Position numbers and translations under genes: made by a program. A DNA stretch of 64,000 nucleotides from Bradyrhizobiaceae bacterium (GTDB lineage Bacteria; Pseudomonadota; Alphaproteobacteria; Rhizobiales; Xanthobacteraceae). This document shows positions 19,331 to 28,551 of this stretch, piece after piece. The DNA lies in the NCBI GenBank assembly GCA_020544565.1, contig CP078014.1, positions 2,296,016 to 2,360,015 on the forward strand. The letters run 5' to 3'. A model generated the notes under the pieces. That model did not search any database. It had not been told where the DNA came from and saw only the letters and a program-made list of their open reading frames with translations. Numbering within the stretch: position 1 is the first letter of the stretch; every line of letters starts with the position of its first letter.

Positions 19331-20917
19331 GTGGCCGCAAAACGTCTCGACACCTACCGCACCAAACGGGATTTCACCAAAACCCCGGAGCCGAGCGGCC
19401 GCGATGCGGTCGCGCCGGCGAAGGCGCAGCGCTTCGTCATCCAGAAGCACGATGCGACGCGGCTGCATTACGATCTGCGCCTGGAACTCGACGGCGTCTT
19501 CAAGTCATGGGCGGTAACGCGCGGACCTTCGCTCGATCCGCACGACAAGCGCCTCGCGGTGGAGGTGGAGGATCACCCGCTCGACTATGGCGATTTCGAA
19601 GGCACCATTCCCCAGGGCGAGTATGGCGGCGGCACCGTGATGATATGGGATCGCGGCTACTGGCTGGCCGAGGATCCGCAGCGCGGCCTCAAAACCGGCG
19701 ACCTCAAATTCGCGCTCGACGGCGAGAAGCTGCACGGCGAATGGGTGCTGGTGCGCATGAAGCACGATCGCTCCGGCGGCAAGCGCACCAACTGGCTGCT
19801 GATCAAGCACCACGACGGCTATGCGCGCGAGGGCCGCGCCAACGACATTCTCGATGATGACCGCTCCGTCGCCTCGGGCCGCACCATGGACCAGATCGCC
19901 GCCGGCACAGGCCGCGCGCCGAAGCCGTTCATGCGGCGCGCATCGGCGCGAGCGCAGGCCGCCTCGACGCAGCCCGCGCGCAAGCGATCGACGCCGCGGC
20001 CGCGCGCGGACGACGCCGGCGCCACCGTGATGGGCGTCACGCTCTCCCATCCCGACAAGGCGCTATGGCCCGACGGCGGCGACGGCCGGCCGGTCACCAA
20101 ACTCGACCTCGCCCGCTACATGGAGGCGGTCGGCGACCGGCTGATGCCGCATATCCAGCGCCGGCCGTGCTCGATCGTCCGCGCCCCCGACGGCATCGGC
20201 GGCGCGACGTTCTTCCAGCGCCACGCCATGGCCGGCCTGTCGGACCGGATCGCGGCGGTGAAAATCGCCGGCGACCGCAAGCCCTATCTGCAGATCGACC
20301 GCGTCGAAGGTCTTATCGCCGTGGCGCAGGCCGGCGGCCTCGAATTGCATCCGTGGAATTGCGCGCCGAACCAGCCCGAAGTGCCGGGGCGGCTGGTGTT
20401 CGACCTCGATCCCGGGCCCGACGTGGCGTTCACAGCCGTCATCGCCGCCGCCCGCGAGATCCGCCAGCGCCTCGACGCGCTCGAGCTGGAAAGCTTCTGC
20501 AAGACTACCGGCGGCAAGGGACTTCATGTCGTCGCGCCGCTCAAGACCACGGCGAGAGACCAGGTCAGTTGGCCTGACGCAAAACGTTTCGCGCAGACGC
20601 TGTGCCAGCAGATGGCGGCGGACAGTCCCGCGCACTATCTCGTCACCATGGCGAAACGCCAGCGGGCCGGAAAAATCTTCCTCGACTATCTGCGCAACGA
20701 GCGGATGGCGACGGCTGTGGCACCGCTGTCGCCGCGCGCCCGTGACGGCGCCACGGTGTCGATGCCGCTGACCTGGGCGCAGGTGCGCAGCGGTCTCGAT
20801 CCGAAGAAATTCACGCTGCGCACGGCCCCGGCGCTGATCGGCAAAAGCCGCGCGTGGGCGGAGTACGACCGCGCGGCACGGCCACTGAAGCCCGCACTGG
20901 CGAAACTCGAAAGATAG
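19331..20917 (+). CDS. LigD-like protein: phosphoesterase plus polymerase, no ligase domain
   Basis: A 528-residue protein built from two of the three LigD modules of bacterial end joining. The 3'-phosphoesterase domain (about 1-175) contains [21 protein letters not shown] and the second histidine in [23 protein letters not shown] basic linker follows, then the primase-like polymerase domain (about 235-520) with [18 protein letters not shown] and the metal motif [10 protein letters not shown]. The ATP-dependent ligase domain with its KxDG lysine is missing. The GTG start at 19331 ([15 protein letters not shown]) has GAGG six bases upstream; an ATG at 19319 is the alternative. No ku gene is nearby. 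Its stop codon abuts that of convergent corA with no gap. Confidence 0.88.
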   Translation: MAAKRLDTYRTKRDFTKTPEPSGRDAVAPAKAQRFVIQKHDATRLHYDLRLELDGVFKSWAVTRGPSLDPHDKRLAVEVEDHPLDYGDFEGTIPQGEYGGGTVMIWDRGYWLAEDPQRGLKTGDLKFALDGEKLHGEWVLVRMKHDRSGGKRTNWLLIKHHDGYAREGRANDILDDDRSVASGRTMDQIAAGTGRAPKPFMRRASARAQAASTQPARKRSTPRPRADDAGATVMGVTLSHPDKALWPDGGDGRPVTKLDLARYMEAVGDRLMPHIQRRPCSIVRAPDGIGGATFFQRHAMAGLSDRIAAVKIAGDRKPYLQIDRVEGLIAVAQAGGLELHPWNCAPNQPEVPGRLVFDLDPGPDVAFTAVIAAAREIRQRLDALELESFCKTTGGKGLHVVAPLKTTARDQVSWPDAKRFAQTLCQQMAADSPAHYLVTMAKRQRAGKIFLDYLRNERMATAVAPLSPRARDGATVSMPLTWAQVRSGLDPKKFTLRTAPALIGKSRAWAEYDRAARPLKPALAKLER

Positions 20918-21892
20918 CTACAGCCACCGCTTCCATTTGAAAAACAGATACGGCCCCACCGCCGCGCACAGCATGGCGAACAACGCCAGCGGATAGCCGA
21001 GCGGGTGCTCCAGTTCGGGCATGAACTTGAAGTTCATGCCGTAGACCGAGGCGATCAGCGTCGGCGGCATCAGTACCACCGCCATCACCGAGAACAGCTT
21101 GATGATGTTGTTCTGTTCGAGATTGACCACGCCGAGCATGGCGTCGAGCACGAAGGTGATCTTGTTGGTGAGGTAGGAGGCGTGATCGGTCAGCGACGTC
21201 ACGTCGCGCTGCTGGGTCTTGAACTGCGCCTTCTGCTCCCGGCTCCAGCGGCCGGTGTCGCTCTCCACCAGCACGAACGAGATCAGCCGCCCGATCGAGA
21301 CCAGGCTCTCGCGCACCTTGGAGGTAAGGTCGCCCTTCTTGCCGATGGTGAGCAGGATCTGGCTGTAGCTGCGGGCATGGCCGCGCTCGGCGGAGGGCTC
21401 GAAGATCTGCGACGACACGCTGTCCACCTCCGCGCCCGCGCGCTCCAGAATGTCGGCGCAGCGGTCGATGATGCCGTCGAGCAGTTCGAGCAGGACGCCG
21501 TCGCCGGTCATGTGGGCGGGGCAATTGCGGGCAAGCTTGGCGGCGATCAGGGCGAACGGCCGGGGCTCGTCATAGCGCACGGTGACGAGGCGGTGGTCGG
21601 TGAGGATGAAGGTGACGGGCGTGATGCGCGGTGCCGGCGAATCGGCGGCGCACATCAGTGTCGCGGTCATGTAGCGCGCGCCGTTCTCGATATAGAGCCG
21701 GCTCGACGCCTCGATCTCCTGCATGTCCTCGCGCGTGGGGATCTCGATTCCCACGAGTTGCTCGACCGCCTTGTCCTCCCCCGGCGAGGGGGTCTTGATG
21801 TCGATCCAAATCGCATTCGCCGGCAGGGCGTCGGCCGCGACATTGTCGATTTTCTTCAGGCCGGACGCGGTGGGAACGAAAGCCGACAACAT
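20918..21892 (-). CDS. corA: CorA-type magnesium/divalent cation transporter
   Basis: A 324-residue inner-membrane channel of the CorA family, which forms pentamers that take up Mg2+ (or Co2+/Ni2+). A large cytoplasmic domain is followed by two C-terminal helices, and the selectivity motif is YGMNF in SVYGMNFKFMPEL near residue 278, at the end of helix 1. The start at 21892 (MLSAFVPTASGLKKI) is usual; an upstream in-frame extension is arginine-rich. It converges on the LigD-like gene, the two stops being directly adjacent (tag/cta). Confidence 0.94.
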   Translation of the reverse strand: MLSAFVPTASGLKKIDNVAADALPANAIWIDIKTPSPGEDKAVEQLVGIEIPTREDMQEIEASSRLYIENGARYMTATLMCAADSPAPRITPVTFILTDHRLVTVRYDEPRPFALIAAKLARNCPAHMTGDGVLLELLDGIIDRCADILERAGAEVDSVSSQIFEPSAERGHARSYSQILLTIGKKGDLTSKVRESLVSIGRLISFVLVESDTGRWSREQKAQFKTQQRDVTSLTDHASYLTNKITFVLDAMLGVVNLEQNNIIKLFSVMAVVLMPPTLIASVYGMNFKFMPELEHPLGYPLALFAMLCAAVGPYLFFKWKRWL

Positions 21893-22210
21893 GGGCCACT
21901 CCAGACCTGTTCGTGGATGACGCGCCATCCATCGCCGTTCAAAGCGCAAATCTCCCCGATTCCCGCAAGCCTGTCGTGGCAGCCGGTTGTGACAATCGCA
22001 TCACGGGGGAGCGGACACCTGAAATCCGGGCCTGCGGGCGGAGCCGGTGCGGCATCAAAGCCACAGGTGGGAGGCGGCGTCGCCGGATCGCCATGGAAGG
22101 GCTGGAAATATCACCAAAAACCGGCATTGATGGAGACGCGCCAAGCAAAATTCCGGATCAAAAGCCATGTGACGGAGTGACGCGCGGCGTTTTTGACCGG
22201 AAACACGCCC
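21893..22210. other. Divergent intergenic region between corA and the first L,D-transpeptidase
   Basis: 318 bases with no recognisable gene. Open frames cross it but give only shadow translations. It should contain the promoters of both divergent genes. I found no clear operator, riboswitch-like fold or repeat; a Mg2+-sensing leader for corA cannot be supported from what is visible. Confidence 0.4.
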
Positions 22211-22894
22211 ATGCGTCCCTTCGCCCCGAAACGCCTCGCCGCCATCTGCCTCGTCGCCGCCGCCGGGCTGATGCTGGCCGGCTGCATGCAGACCACCTAC
22301 GAGGCGGCCTCGACCGCCAACCTGAAGCCGCGGGACAAGGAGTATCTGGCGAAGGTGAGCTACGACAAGGTGGCGGTGGCCGAGCCGTTCCGGCGCGCCA
22401 TCGTCAATTTCCACCGCAAGGAGCTGCCCGGCTCGATCGTGGTCGATTCCGACAACCACTATCTCTATTACGTGCTCGAAGGCGGCAAGGCGATCCGCTA
22501 CGGTATCACCGTGGGCGAGGAAGCAATGGCATGGTCGGGCATCGCCAAGGTCGGCGCCATGTCGGAATGGCCTGACTGGCACCCCACCAAAAGCGAGATT
22601 TCCCGCCTCGGCGTGCCCACCTTCGTCAAGGGCGGTCCGGACAATCCGATGGGCTCGCGCGCCATCTATCTGTACTCCGGCGGCAAGGACACCCTGTTCC
22701 GCATCCACGGCACCAACCAGCCGGAATATATCGGCGCCTCGATCTCCTCCGGCTGCATCCGCCTGACCAACGAGGACGTGATCGACCTCTACAACCGGGT
22801 CAAGATGGGCGCGGTGGTGGTGGTGCTCGATCCGAAACAGGGCGACTCGCCCTACAGCTCGAAGATCGCGATGCAGGGCGGCGGCGCGCTCTGA
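22211..22894 (+). CDS. L,D-transpeptidase lipoprotein (copy 1)
   Basis: A 227-residue YkuD-domain protein. The N-terminus is a lipoprotein signal ending LMLAGCMQ, so it should be anchored in the membrane facing the periplasm. The catalytic block is FRIHGTNQPEYIGASISSGCIRL (His near 174, Cys near 190), as in enzymes that make 3-3 peptidoglycan cross-links or attach proteins to peptidoglycan. An upstream ATG (22193) would put polar residues before the signal, so 22211 is chosen. A near-duplicate gene follows 238 bases downstream. Confidence 0.92.
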   Translation: MRPFAPKRLAAICLVAAAGLMLAGCMQTTYEAASTANLKPRDKEYLAKVSYDKVAVAEPFRRAIVNFHRKELPGSIVVDSDNHYLYYVLEGGKAIRYGITVGEEAMAWSGIAKVGAMSEWPDWHPTKSEISRLGVPTFVKGGPDNPMGSRAIYLYSGGKDTLFRIHGTNQPEYIGASISSGCIRLTNEDVIDLYNRVKMGAVVVVLDPKQGDSPYSSKIAMQGGGAL

Positions 22895-23132
22895 GGGCGC
22901 GGACACGACTGCGACAATCCGCCACATGAACCCGGAAAGCCACAGCCCGCATGCTGCGTGGCGAAACGAGTTGTGAATCACTGGCAATATCGCGCGTTTC
23001 AGAGCAAATAGGGCAGTAACAAAAATGGAAACATGTTGCGGTCAGACTGGTGCGGAAACGCGCCCGCTGGCTGTTGAGTTTTCATCCGTTGGACCACCGC
23101 CTGTCGCAACTTCGGCCTATTGGAACTTGGGA

Positions 23133-23813
23133 ATGTCCTCGCTCGGCTCGAAACTCATCGTTCTTCTCGCGGGTCTGTCGCTCGCCGGCTGCATGCAGGC
23201 GACGACCACCTATGAAAAGTCGTCCGAAGCCAACCTCAAGCCGCGCGACAAGGAATATCTCGCCAAGGCGCGCTACGAGAAGGTGGCGGTGGCCGAGCCG
23301 TTCCGGCGCGCCATCGTGACGTATCATCGCAAGGAGCTGCCGGGCTCGATCGTGGTCGATTCCGACAACCACTACCTCTATTACGTGCTCGAAGGCGGCA
23401 AGGCGATCCGCTACGGCATCACCGTCGGCGAGGAAGCGCTGGCGTTCTCCGGCATCGCCCGGGTCGGCAACATGCAGGAATGGCCGAAGTGGACGCCGAC
23501 CGCCGACATCCACAAGCGCATCGAGGGCCTGCCGCAGTCGGTCCCCGGCGGCCCTGACAACCCGCTCGGCGCCCGCGCGCTCTATCTCTATCAGGGCAAC
23601 CGCGACACCCTGTTCCGCATCCACGGCACCAACCAGCCGGAATATATCGGCGCCTCGATCTCCTCGGGCTGCATCCGCCTGACCAATGAGGACGTGATCG
23701 ATCTCTACAGCCGCGCCAAGAACGGCACCGTGGTGGTGGTGCTCGATCCCAAGCAGGGTGACTCGCCGTACAATTCCAAGATGGCGCTTCAGGGCAGCAG
23801 CAGTTCGTACTGA
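23133..23813 (+). CDS. L,D-transpeptidase lipoprotein (copy 2)
   Basis: A 226-residue paralogue of the preceding gene, nearly identical through the YkuD core (NLKPRDKEYLAK, AVAEPFRRAIV, KELPGSIVVDSDNHYLYY, catalytic IHGTNQPEYIGAS..SGCIRL). It differs in the signal peptide, which ends LSLAGCMQ, and in the middle loop (about 115-140). The ATG at 23133 gives a clean lipoprotein signal; the longer open frame upstream is not signal-like. The pair looks like a tandem duplication that has since diverged at the substrate-facing loop. A hairpin terminator follows. Confidence 0.92.
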   Translation: MSSLGSKLIVLLAGLSLAGCMQATTTYEKSSEANLKPRDKEYLAKARYEKVAVAEPFRRAIVTYHRKELPGSIVVDSDNHYLYYVLEGGKAIRYGITVGEEALAFSGIARVGNMQEWPKWTPTADIHKRIEGLPQSVPGGPDNPLGARALYLYQGNRDTLFRIHGTNQPEYIGASISSGCIRLTNEDVIDLYSRAKNGTVVVVLDPKQGDSPYNSKMALQGSSSSY

Positions 23814-23836
23814 GCGGCCGCTCCGATCCGCCCGTC

Positions 23837-23865
23837 AAAAGCGCCGGCAATCCCGGCGCTTTTTT
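23837..23865 (+). terminator. Rho-independent terminator after the L,D-transpeptidase pair
   Basis: Stem gcgccgg / ccggcgc with a five-base loop, extended by A-T pairs and followed by a run of T (cgcttttttag). It lies 24 bases after the stop of copy 2 and ends inside the stop codon of the convergent extensin-like gene; with A's on the far side it may act in both directions. Confidence 0.85.
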
Positions 23866-24817
23866 AGTGCCGCGCGCCCGGCTCCCGGGCGTTCCTCGCG
23901 TCATCGGACACAGCGCCCTCGGCGGTCACCTCGCGCGGCGGCGCGTCGTCCGGCCGCGCCGCCGGCAAGAGCGGCGCGACCGCAGGCAGCGGGTCGTAGA
24001 CACCCCAGTTGCACAGTTTGAAGCCGTTGCGCCGTTCCGCCAGATCGAGATGGATGTGATCCTCGTGATACCAGTCCGAGCCCGGGCCGAGCACGGTTCT
24101 GAACCGGGCGCAGACCGTGGCCAGCACCTTCTCGCGGATCGGACGCGCCACGGTGCGATCGGTCAACCCCAGCGTGGCGCCGTTGGCCAGCTTGAGACCG
24201 CGGATATCGAGCGCGTTGGCGCGGCCGTGCTCGGACAGTTTCGCGCCCTTGACCCGGTTGCGCCCGCGGCATTCGAATGAATCGAAATTGTCGAGTTCGC
24301 TGAGCACGGTGCCGAGGCCCGCCGCCAGCGGCGCGATGTCGGTGCGGACCCAGTCGGCGATCGCCGCTGCCATGGTGCAGCGAAGGATCGCCGCCGGCTT
24401 CACCGCGACGCGCTGGGTCGGCGACAGCACCACCGCTTCGAGCCGCACCAGATCCTCGCCGCCGCAACCGCCCGCCCCCCGGATCGCCGGAATCGACGGC
24501 GCGATGGCAATGTCCTCGGTCAACGCCTTGCGGCACGCCGATACCTCCGGTGCCGCAGCCGCCGCATCACCGGGGGTCGCGGGAGCCTCCGTTTCCGGCA
24601 CGGCTCTGGTGTCCGGCGCGGCTTTGGTTTCCGGCACGGCTTCGGCCCGGGGCGCGTCGGCCGGCCGTGGCTGCGGCAGCGGCACCGCGGCGCGGGCCTG
24701 CGTCATCATGACAACCACCGCAGCCATGGCCGCCAACGTATGACGCGCCAGCCGCAGATTTCTGGCATGCCAAGGGGCGGCTCGCTTGCGGGCCATTGTA
24801 TCCGCGCTAGAGTTCAT
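23864..24817 (-). CDS. Extensin-like C-terminal domain protein, exported
   Basis: A 317-residue predicted periplasmic protein. An N-terminal signal anchor (about residues 25-44) is followed by a Pro/Ala/Glu-rich stretch with repeated VPETxA units (about 58-85), then the extensin-like C domain (about 90-285). This bacterial domain resembles zinc peptidases of the LAS/M15 type; candidate metal ligands are HGRANALDIRG near 198 and WYHEDHIHLDL near 243. The likely role is peptidoglycan or cell-envelope modification, which fits its place next to two L,D-transpeptidases. The start could be the ATG at residue 8. Confidence 0.85.
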   Translation of the reverse strand: MNSSADTMARKRAAPWHARNLRLARHTLAAMAAVVVMMTQARAAVPLPQPRPADAPRAEAVPETKAAPDTRAVPETEAPATPGDAAAAAPEVSACRKALTEDIAIAPSIPAIRGAGGCGGEDLVRLEAVVLSPTQRVAVKPAAILRCTMAAAIADWVRTDIAPLAAGLGTVLSELDNFDSFECRGRNRVKGAKLSEHGRANALDIRGLKLANGATLGLTDRTVARPIREKVLATVCARFRTVLGPGSDWYHEDHIHLDLAERRNGFKLCNWGVYDPLPAVAPLLPAARPDDAPPREVTAEGAVSDDARNAREPGARH

Positions 24818-24885
24818 GCAAATCCCTTCGGGGGATTCCCAAACAAAAACGTCTCATAAAGACTTCGTTCAGGAGGAGATACCGG

Positions 24886-26514
24886 ATGCTTGGATTGATG
24901 CAAAATTGGCCCTTGTTGTGTCATCGGATCATCGATCACGCAGCCGCCATTCACGGCCAGCAGGAGGTCGTAACGCGCTCGGTCGAAGGGCCGATCCATC
25001 GCACCACCTATGCCGCGATCCGCGGCAACGCCCTGAAGGTCGGCCAGCAACTCGACCGCCACGGCATCAAGATCGGCGACCGCGTCGCCACCATCGCCTG
25101 GAATACCTGGCGCCATCTCGAGGCGTGGTACGGCATCATGGGCATCGGCGCCGTCTGCCATACCGTCAACCCGCGCCTGTTCCCCGACCAGATCGTCTGG
25201 ATCGTCAATCATGCGCAGGACCGCATCATGATGACGGACCTGACCTTCGTGCCGCTTCTGGAAAAGATCGCGGACAAGATGCCGTCCGTCGAGCGCTACA
25301 TCGTATTCACCGACCGCGCACACATGCCGCAGACCACGCTGAAGAATGCGATCGCCTACGAGGACTGGATCGCGGAAGCCGACGGCGACTTCCGCTGGAA
25401 GGAGTTCGACGAGAACACCGCGGCCGCGATGTGCTACACCTCGGGCACCACGGGCGACCCCAAGGGCGTACTCTATTCGCACCGCTCCAACGTGCTCCAC
25501 GCCATGATGGCGAACAATCCCGACGCACTGGGCACCCGCGCCAAGGACACCATGCTGCCGGTGGTGCCGCTGTTCCACGCCAACAGCTGGGGCATCGCGT
25601 TCTCCGCGCCGAGCATGGGCACCAAGCTGGTGATGCCCGGCCCGAAACTGGACGGCGCCTCGGTCTATGAGCTGCTCTCGACGGAAAAGGTCACCTACTC
25701 CGCCGGCGTGCCGACCGTGTGGCTGATGCTGCTGCAATACATGGCCACCGAGAAGAAGACACTGCCCGACCTCAAGGTCGTGGTCTGCGGCGGTTCGGCG
25801 ATGCCGCGCTCGATGATCAAGGCGTTCATGGACATGGGCGTCGAGCCGCGCCATGCCTGGGGCATGACCGAGATGAGCCCGCTCGGCACCGTCGGCGCGC
25901 TCAAGCCGCCGTTCGCCAACCTGACCGGCGAGGCCGCGCTCGACGTGCTGCAGACCCAGGGCTATCCGCCGTTCGGCGTGCAGATGAAGATCACCGACGA
26001 CGCCGGCAAGCCGCAGCCGTGGGACGCCAAGACGTTCGGCCGCCTCAAGGTGAGCGGGCCCTCCATCTCGAAAGCCTATTACCGCCTCGACGCCAACATT
26101 CTCGACGAGGACGGCTTCTTCGACACCGGCGACGTCGCCACCATGGACCCTTACGGCTACATGCGGATCACCGACCGCTCCAAGGACGTCATCAAGTCGG
26201 GCGGCGAGTGGATTTCGTCGATCGACCTGGAGAACCTCGCGGTCGGCCACCCCAAGGTGCTGGAGGCTGCCGTCATCGGCGTCCAGCATCCGAAATGGGA
26301 CGAGCGTCCGCTCCTGATCGTGCAGCTCAAGCCCGACCAGCAGGCGACCCGCGAGGACATCCTGCAATACATGGACGGCAAGATCGCCAAATGGTGGATG
26401 CCGGACGACGTGCAGTTCGTGGACTCGATCCCACACACCGCCACCGGCAAGATCCTGAAGATCGCCCTGCGGGAGCAGTTCAAGGACTACCGGTTCCCGA
26501 CGGCGGCGGCCTGA
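24886..26514 (+). CDS. Fatty-acid--CoA ligase (AMP-forming)
   Basis: A 542-residue ANL-superfamily adenylate-forming enzyme that activates a carboxylic acid to its CoA thioester through an acyl-AMP. The phosphate loop is [12 protein letters not shown] near residue 184, then [10 protein letters not shown] near 325, [30 protein letters not shown] near 410-440, and the catalytic lysine in TATGKILK near 522. The N-terminus [20 protein letters not shown] resembles medium-chain (AlkK-like) ligases. The ribosome binding site AGGAGGAG is strong. It likely feeds beta-oxidation; a glutaryl-CoA dehydrogenase lies 2 kb away. The chain length it prefers is not known. Confidence 0.93.
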   Translation: MLGLMQNWPLLCHRIIDHAAAIHGQQEVVTRSVEGPIHRTTYAAIRGNALKVGQQLDRHGIKIGDRVATIAWNTWRHLEAWYGIMGIGAVCHTVNPRLFPDQIVWIVNHAQDRIMMTDLTFVPLLEKIADKMPSVERYIVFTDRAHMPQTTLKNAIAYEDWIAEADGDFRWKEFDENTAAAMCYTSGTTGDPKGVLYSHRSNVLHAMMANNPDALGTRAKDTMLPVVPLFHANSWGIAFSAPSMGTKLVMPGPKLDGASVYELLSTEKVTYSAGVPTVWLMLLQYMATEKKTLPDLKVVVCGGSAMPRSMIKAFMDMGVEPRHAWGMTEMSPLGTVGALKPPFANLTGEAALDVLQTQGYPPFGVQMKITDDAGKPQPWDAKTFGRLKVSGPSISKAYYRLDANILDEDGFFDTGDVATMDPYGYMRITDRSKDVIKSGGEWISSIDLENLAVGHPKVLEAAVIGVQHPKWDERPLLIVQLKPDQQATREDILQYMDGKIAKWWMPDDVQFVDSIPHTATGKILKIALREQFKDYRFPTAAA

Positions 26515-26537
26515 GGTCTCCGCGTTGCACAGCTTTA

Positions 26538-26565
26538 ATGCCCGGCCTCGCGCCGGGCATTTTTG
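26538..26565 (+). terminator. Rho-independent terminator after the acyl-CoA ligase
   Basis: A perfect stem atgcccggc / gccgggcat with loop ctcgc, followed by ttttt, 24 bases after the stop codon. Confidence 0.85.
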
Positions 26566-26678
26566 TCTGCCGCCGCAACGAAAGCCATATTCCGGGGCGA
26601 AGTGGCTCCCGCCGGCCGCGGAAATGGGCTAGTTGACCCGCGCGCCCTTCAGCCGCGCAAGGAATGGATTCGCACAGC

Positions 26679-27527
26679 ATGGCCCGCCGGATTGCCGCCC
26701 CCTACCAGATGGAGCCCGTATCGGCGCTGGCCGCGTGGTCGCGCCGCCTCGCGGTGTTCTCGCTGCTGGCGAGCGCGGTCTCGGTGGTGGTGATCCGGTT
26801 CGGATTTCTCGATTTCCGCCCGGCGATGGCGATGTTCTTTGGCGCGCTGGCGCTGGCCGGGGTGTCGATCCTGCTCGGCTTCGCCGCTTTCGCCGCGATC
26901 TGGCAGAACGGCTCGCGCGGTATGGGCCGCGTCCTGCTGGCGTTCCTGATCAACGCCCTCCTGCTCGCCTACCCGGCCTATCTCGCCTGGCAGTACCGCC
27001 ATCTGCCGGCGATCTACGACATCACCACCGACCCGATCGATCCGCCGCGCTTCGAGGCGCTGGCGCGGCTGCGCGCCGGCGACGGCGTCAATCCCGCCGC
27101 CTATGCCGGCCTCTATTCGGCCGAGCAGCAGCGCGCCGCCTATCCCGACATCGAGCCGGTGAGCCTCGACGTGCCGGTGCAGAAAGCCTACGAGCTCGCC
27201 CAGCGGCTGGTGGCCCGGCGCAAATGGCTGGTGATCGACGAACGCGCGCCGCAGCCCCCGCAGCGGATCGGCCGCATCGAGGCGGTGGCGCGGACGCCGG
27301 TGATGGGCTTCCGCGAGGACATCGCCATCCGCATCGTGCCCGACGGCGACAGATCGCGGGTCGATATCCGCTCGGCGTCGCGCTATTTCGGCCACGACCT
27401 CGGCTCCAACGCCGCCCGCATCGGCAAGTTCGCCGAGGATCTCAACGACGCCGTGGATACCGTGCGGCCGGACAAGAAACTGCTGACCCCGGCGAAGCCT
27501 CAGGCCAAGGGCGCGACCAAGCGATAG
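26679..27527 (+). CDS. DUF1499 membrane protein
   Basis: A 282-residue protein with three hydrophobic helices in the first 110 residues, then a DUF1499 domain (about 115-260) carrying ITTDPIDPPRFEAL, FREDIAIRIVPDGDRSRVDIRSASRYFGHDLGSNAARIGKF, which are family hallmarks. Function unknown; the C-terminal domain probably faces outside or the periplasm. The start may be 26664 or 26679; the latter is preferred because AAGGA sits directly on the first ATG. Its end overlaps the 3' end of the convergent MBL gene by 28 bases. Confidence 0.85.
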   Translation: MARRIAAPYQMEPVSALAAWSRRLAVFSLLASAVSVVVIRFGFLDFRPAMAMFFGALALAGVSILLGFAAFAAIWQNGSRGMGRVLLAFLINALLLAYPAYLAWQYRHLPAIYDITTDPIDPPRFEALARLRAGDGVNPAAYAGLYSAEQQRAAYPDIEPVSLDVPVQKAYELAQRLVARRKWLVIDERAPQPPQRIGRIEAVARTPVMGFREDIAIRIVPDGDRSRVDIRSASRYFGHDLGSNAARIGKFAEDLNDAVDTVRPDKKLLTPAKPQAKGATKR

Positions 27528-28429
27528 GTGCCGGCGATGGTCGGATCGCCGTCGGTCGCCACCACCTCGCGCGCCACCAGGTCCTCCAGATGGGCGAGGA
27601 CCGAATAGCCCGCCGCGTTCACCAGCCGCGGATCGATGCCGATATAGCTCGCGCGCACGATGGTCGGAATATCGGCCTCGCCCTTGGCGAGGCGATGCAG
27701 GATCGACGCCTCGCGCGCCTTGCGATGGCGCATCAGGAAGCGGACGTAGCGCACCGCATCGGGAATCTCCGGGCCATGGCCCGACAGATAAAGCTGCTCC
27801 TCGCGCCGCGTCAGCTTATCCAGCGAGGCCATGTAATCGATCATCGATCCATCCGGCGGCGCGACGATGGAGGTGGACCACCCCATGACATGATCGCCGA
27901 TGAAGGTCAGGTTCCGCTCCGGCCACGCGAACGCCATGTGGTTGGCGGTGTGGCCCGGGGTGAACACCCCTTCCAGCCGCCAGCCATGACCCTCCACCAC
28001 GTCGCCGTCCTTCAGGAAAACATCCGGACGGAACGCGTGGTCGGCGCCCGACTCGGTCGGCGCGAGTTCGCTGCCATAGCGCGGACGCGAGGCGCGGTGC
28101 GCGCCCTCGGCATAGACCGTCGCCCCGGTGGCGGCCTTGAGCGGCGCGGTGCCGGGCGAATGATCCTTGTGGGTGTGGGTGACGAAAATATGCGTCACGG
28201 TTTCACCGCGCACGGCATCGAGCAGCGCCTGGCGATGCGCCGCGTCGTCCGGGCCGGGATCGATGATGGCGACATTGCCGCGGCCGACGATGTAGCTCAC
28301 CGTGCCGCTGAAGGTAAACGGCGAGGCGTTGTTGCACAGCACCCGACGCACACCGGGAACGACCTCGTCCACCGTGCCGGGCGCGAGCGGGAAATCCTTG
28401 TTGAACGGGACGTCGTCTTCGGTGCTCAT
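27500..28429 (-). CDS. MBL-fold metallo-hydrolase
   Basis: A 309-residue metallo-beta-lactamase-fold protein, of the LACTB2-like group. The zinc motif is VTHTHKDHSPG near residue 88 (HxHxDH), then GHTANHMAF near 165, GDHVMG near 184, and SGHGPEI near 220, completing the usual ligand set. A C-terminal winged-helix-like segment (about 240-305) is typical of this group. Substrate unknown; relatives include thioesterases, glyoxalases and nucleases. The ATG at 28429 is chosen over a GTG five codons upstream. Confidence 0.88.
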   Translation of the reverse strand: MSTEDDVPFNKDFPLAPGTVDEVVPGVRRVLCNNASPFTFSGTVSYIVGRGNVAIIDPGPDDAAHRQALLDAVRGETVTHIFVTHTHKDHSPGTAPLKAATGATVYAEGAHRASRPRYGSELAPTESGADHAFRPDVFLKDGDVVEGHGWRLEGVFTPGHTANHMAFAWPERNLTFIGDHVMGWSTSIVAPPDGSMIDYMASLDKLTRREEQLYLSGHGPEIPDAVRYVRFLMRHRKAREASILHRLAKGEADIPTIVRASYIGIDPRLVNAAGYSVLAHLEDLVAREVVATDGDPTIAGTYRLVAPLA

Positions 28430-28484
28430 GGATTCGACTTGCACTCGCCTCGCTCGAAGAAATCGAAACCGAAATCTCTCTCTT

Positions 28485-28515
28485 CGTCATGGCCGGGACA
28501 AGCCCGGCCATGACG
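28485..28515. repeat. Perfect 31-base palindrome, 'cgtcatggccggg' family
   Basis: Thirteen-base arms cgtcatggccggg / cccggccatgacg around acaag. A single-unit member of the family found as a pair at 44488-44577 and inside glyS at 58681-58766. It lies between the MBL gene and the downstream end of gcdH. Confidence 0.85.
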
Positions 28516-28551
28516 GCCTTTATGCTGCAAGTCGGCGGCTCTCAATTCGCC

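Noticed and set aside
24814..26436. 540-residue minus-strand open frame opposite the acyl-CoA ligase
   Set aside because: Antisense shadow of a gene with clear ANL motifs on the plus strand.
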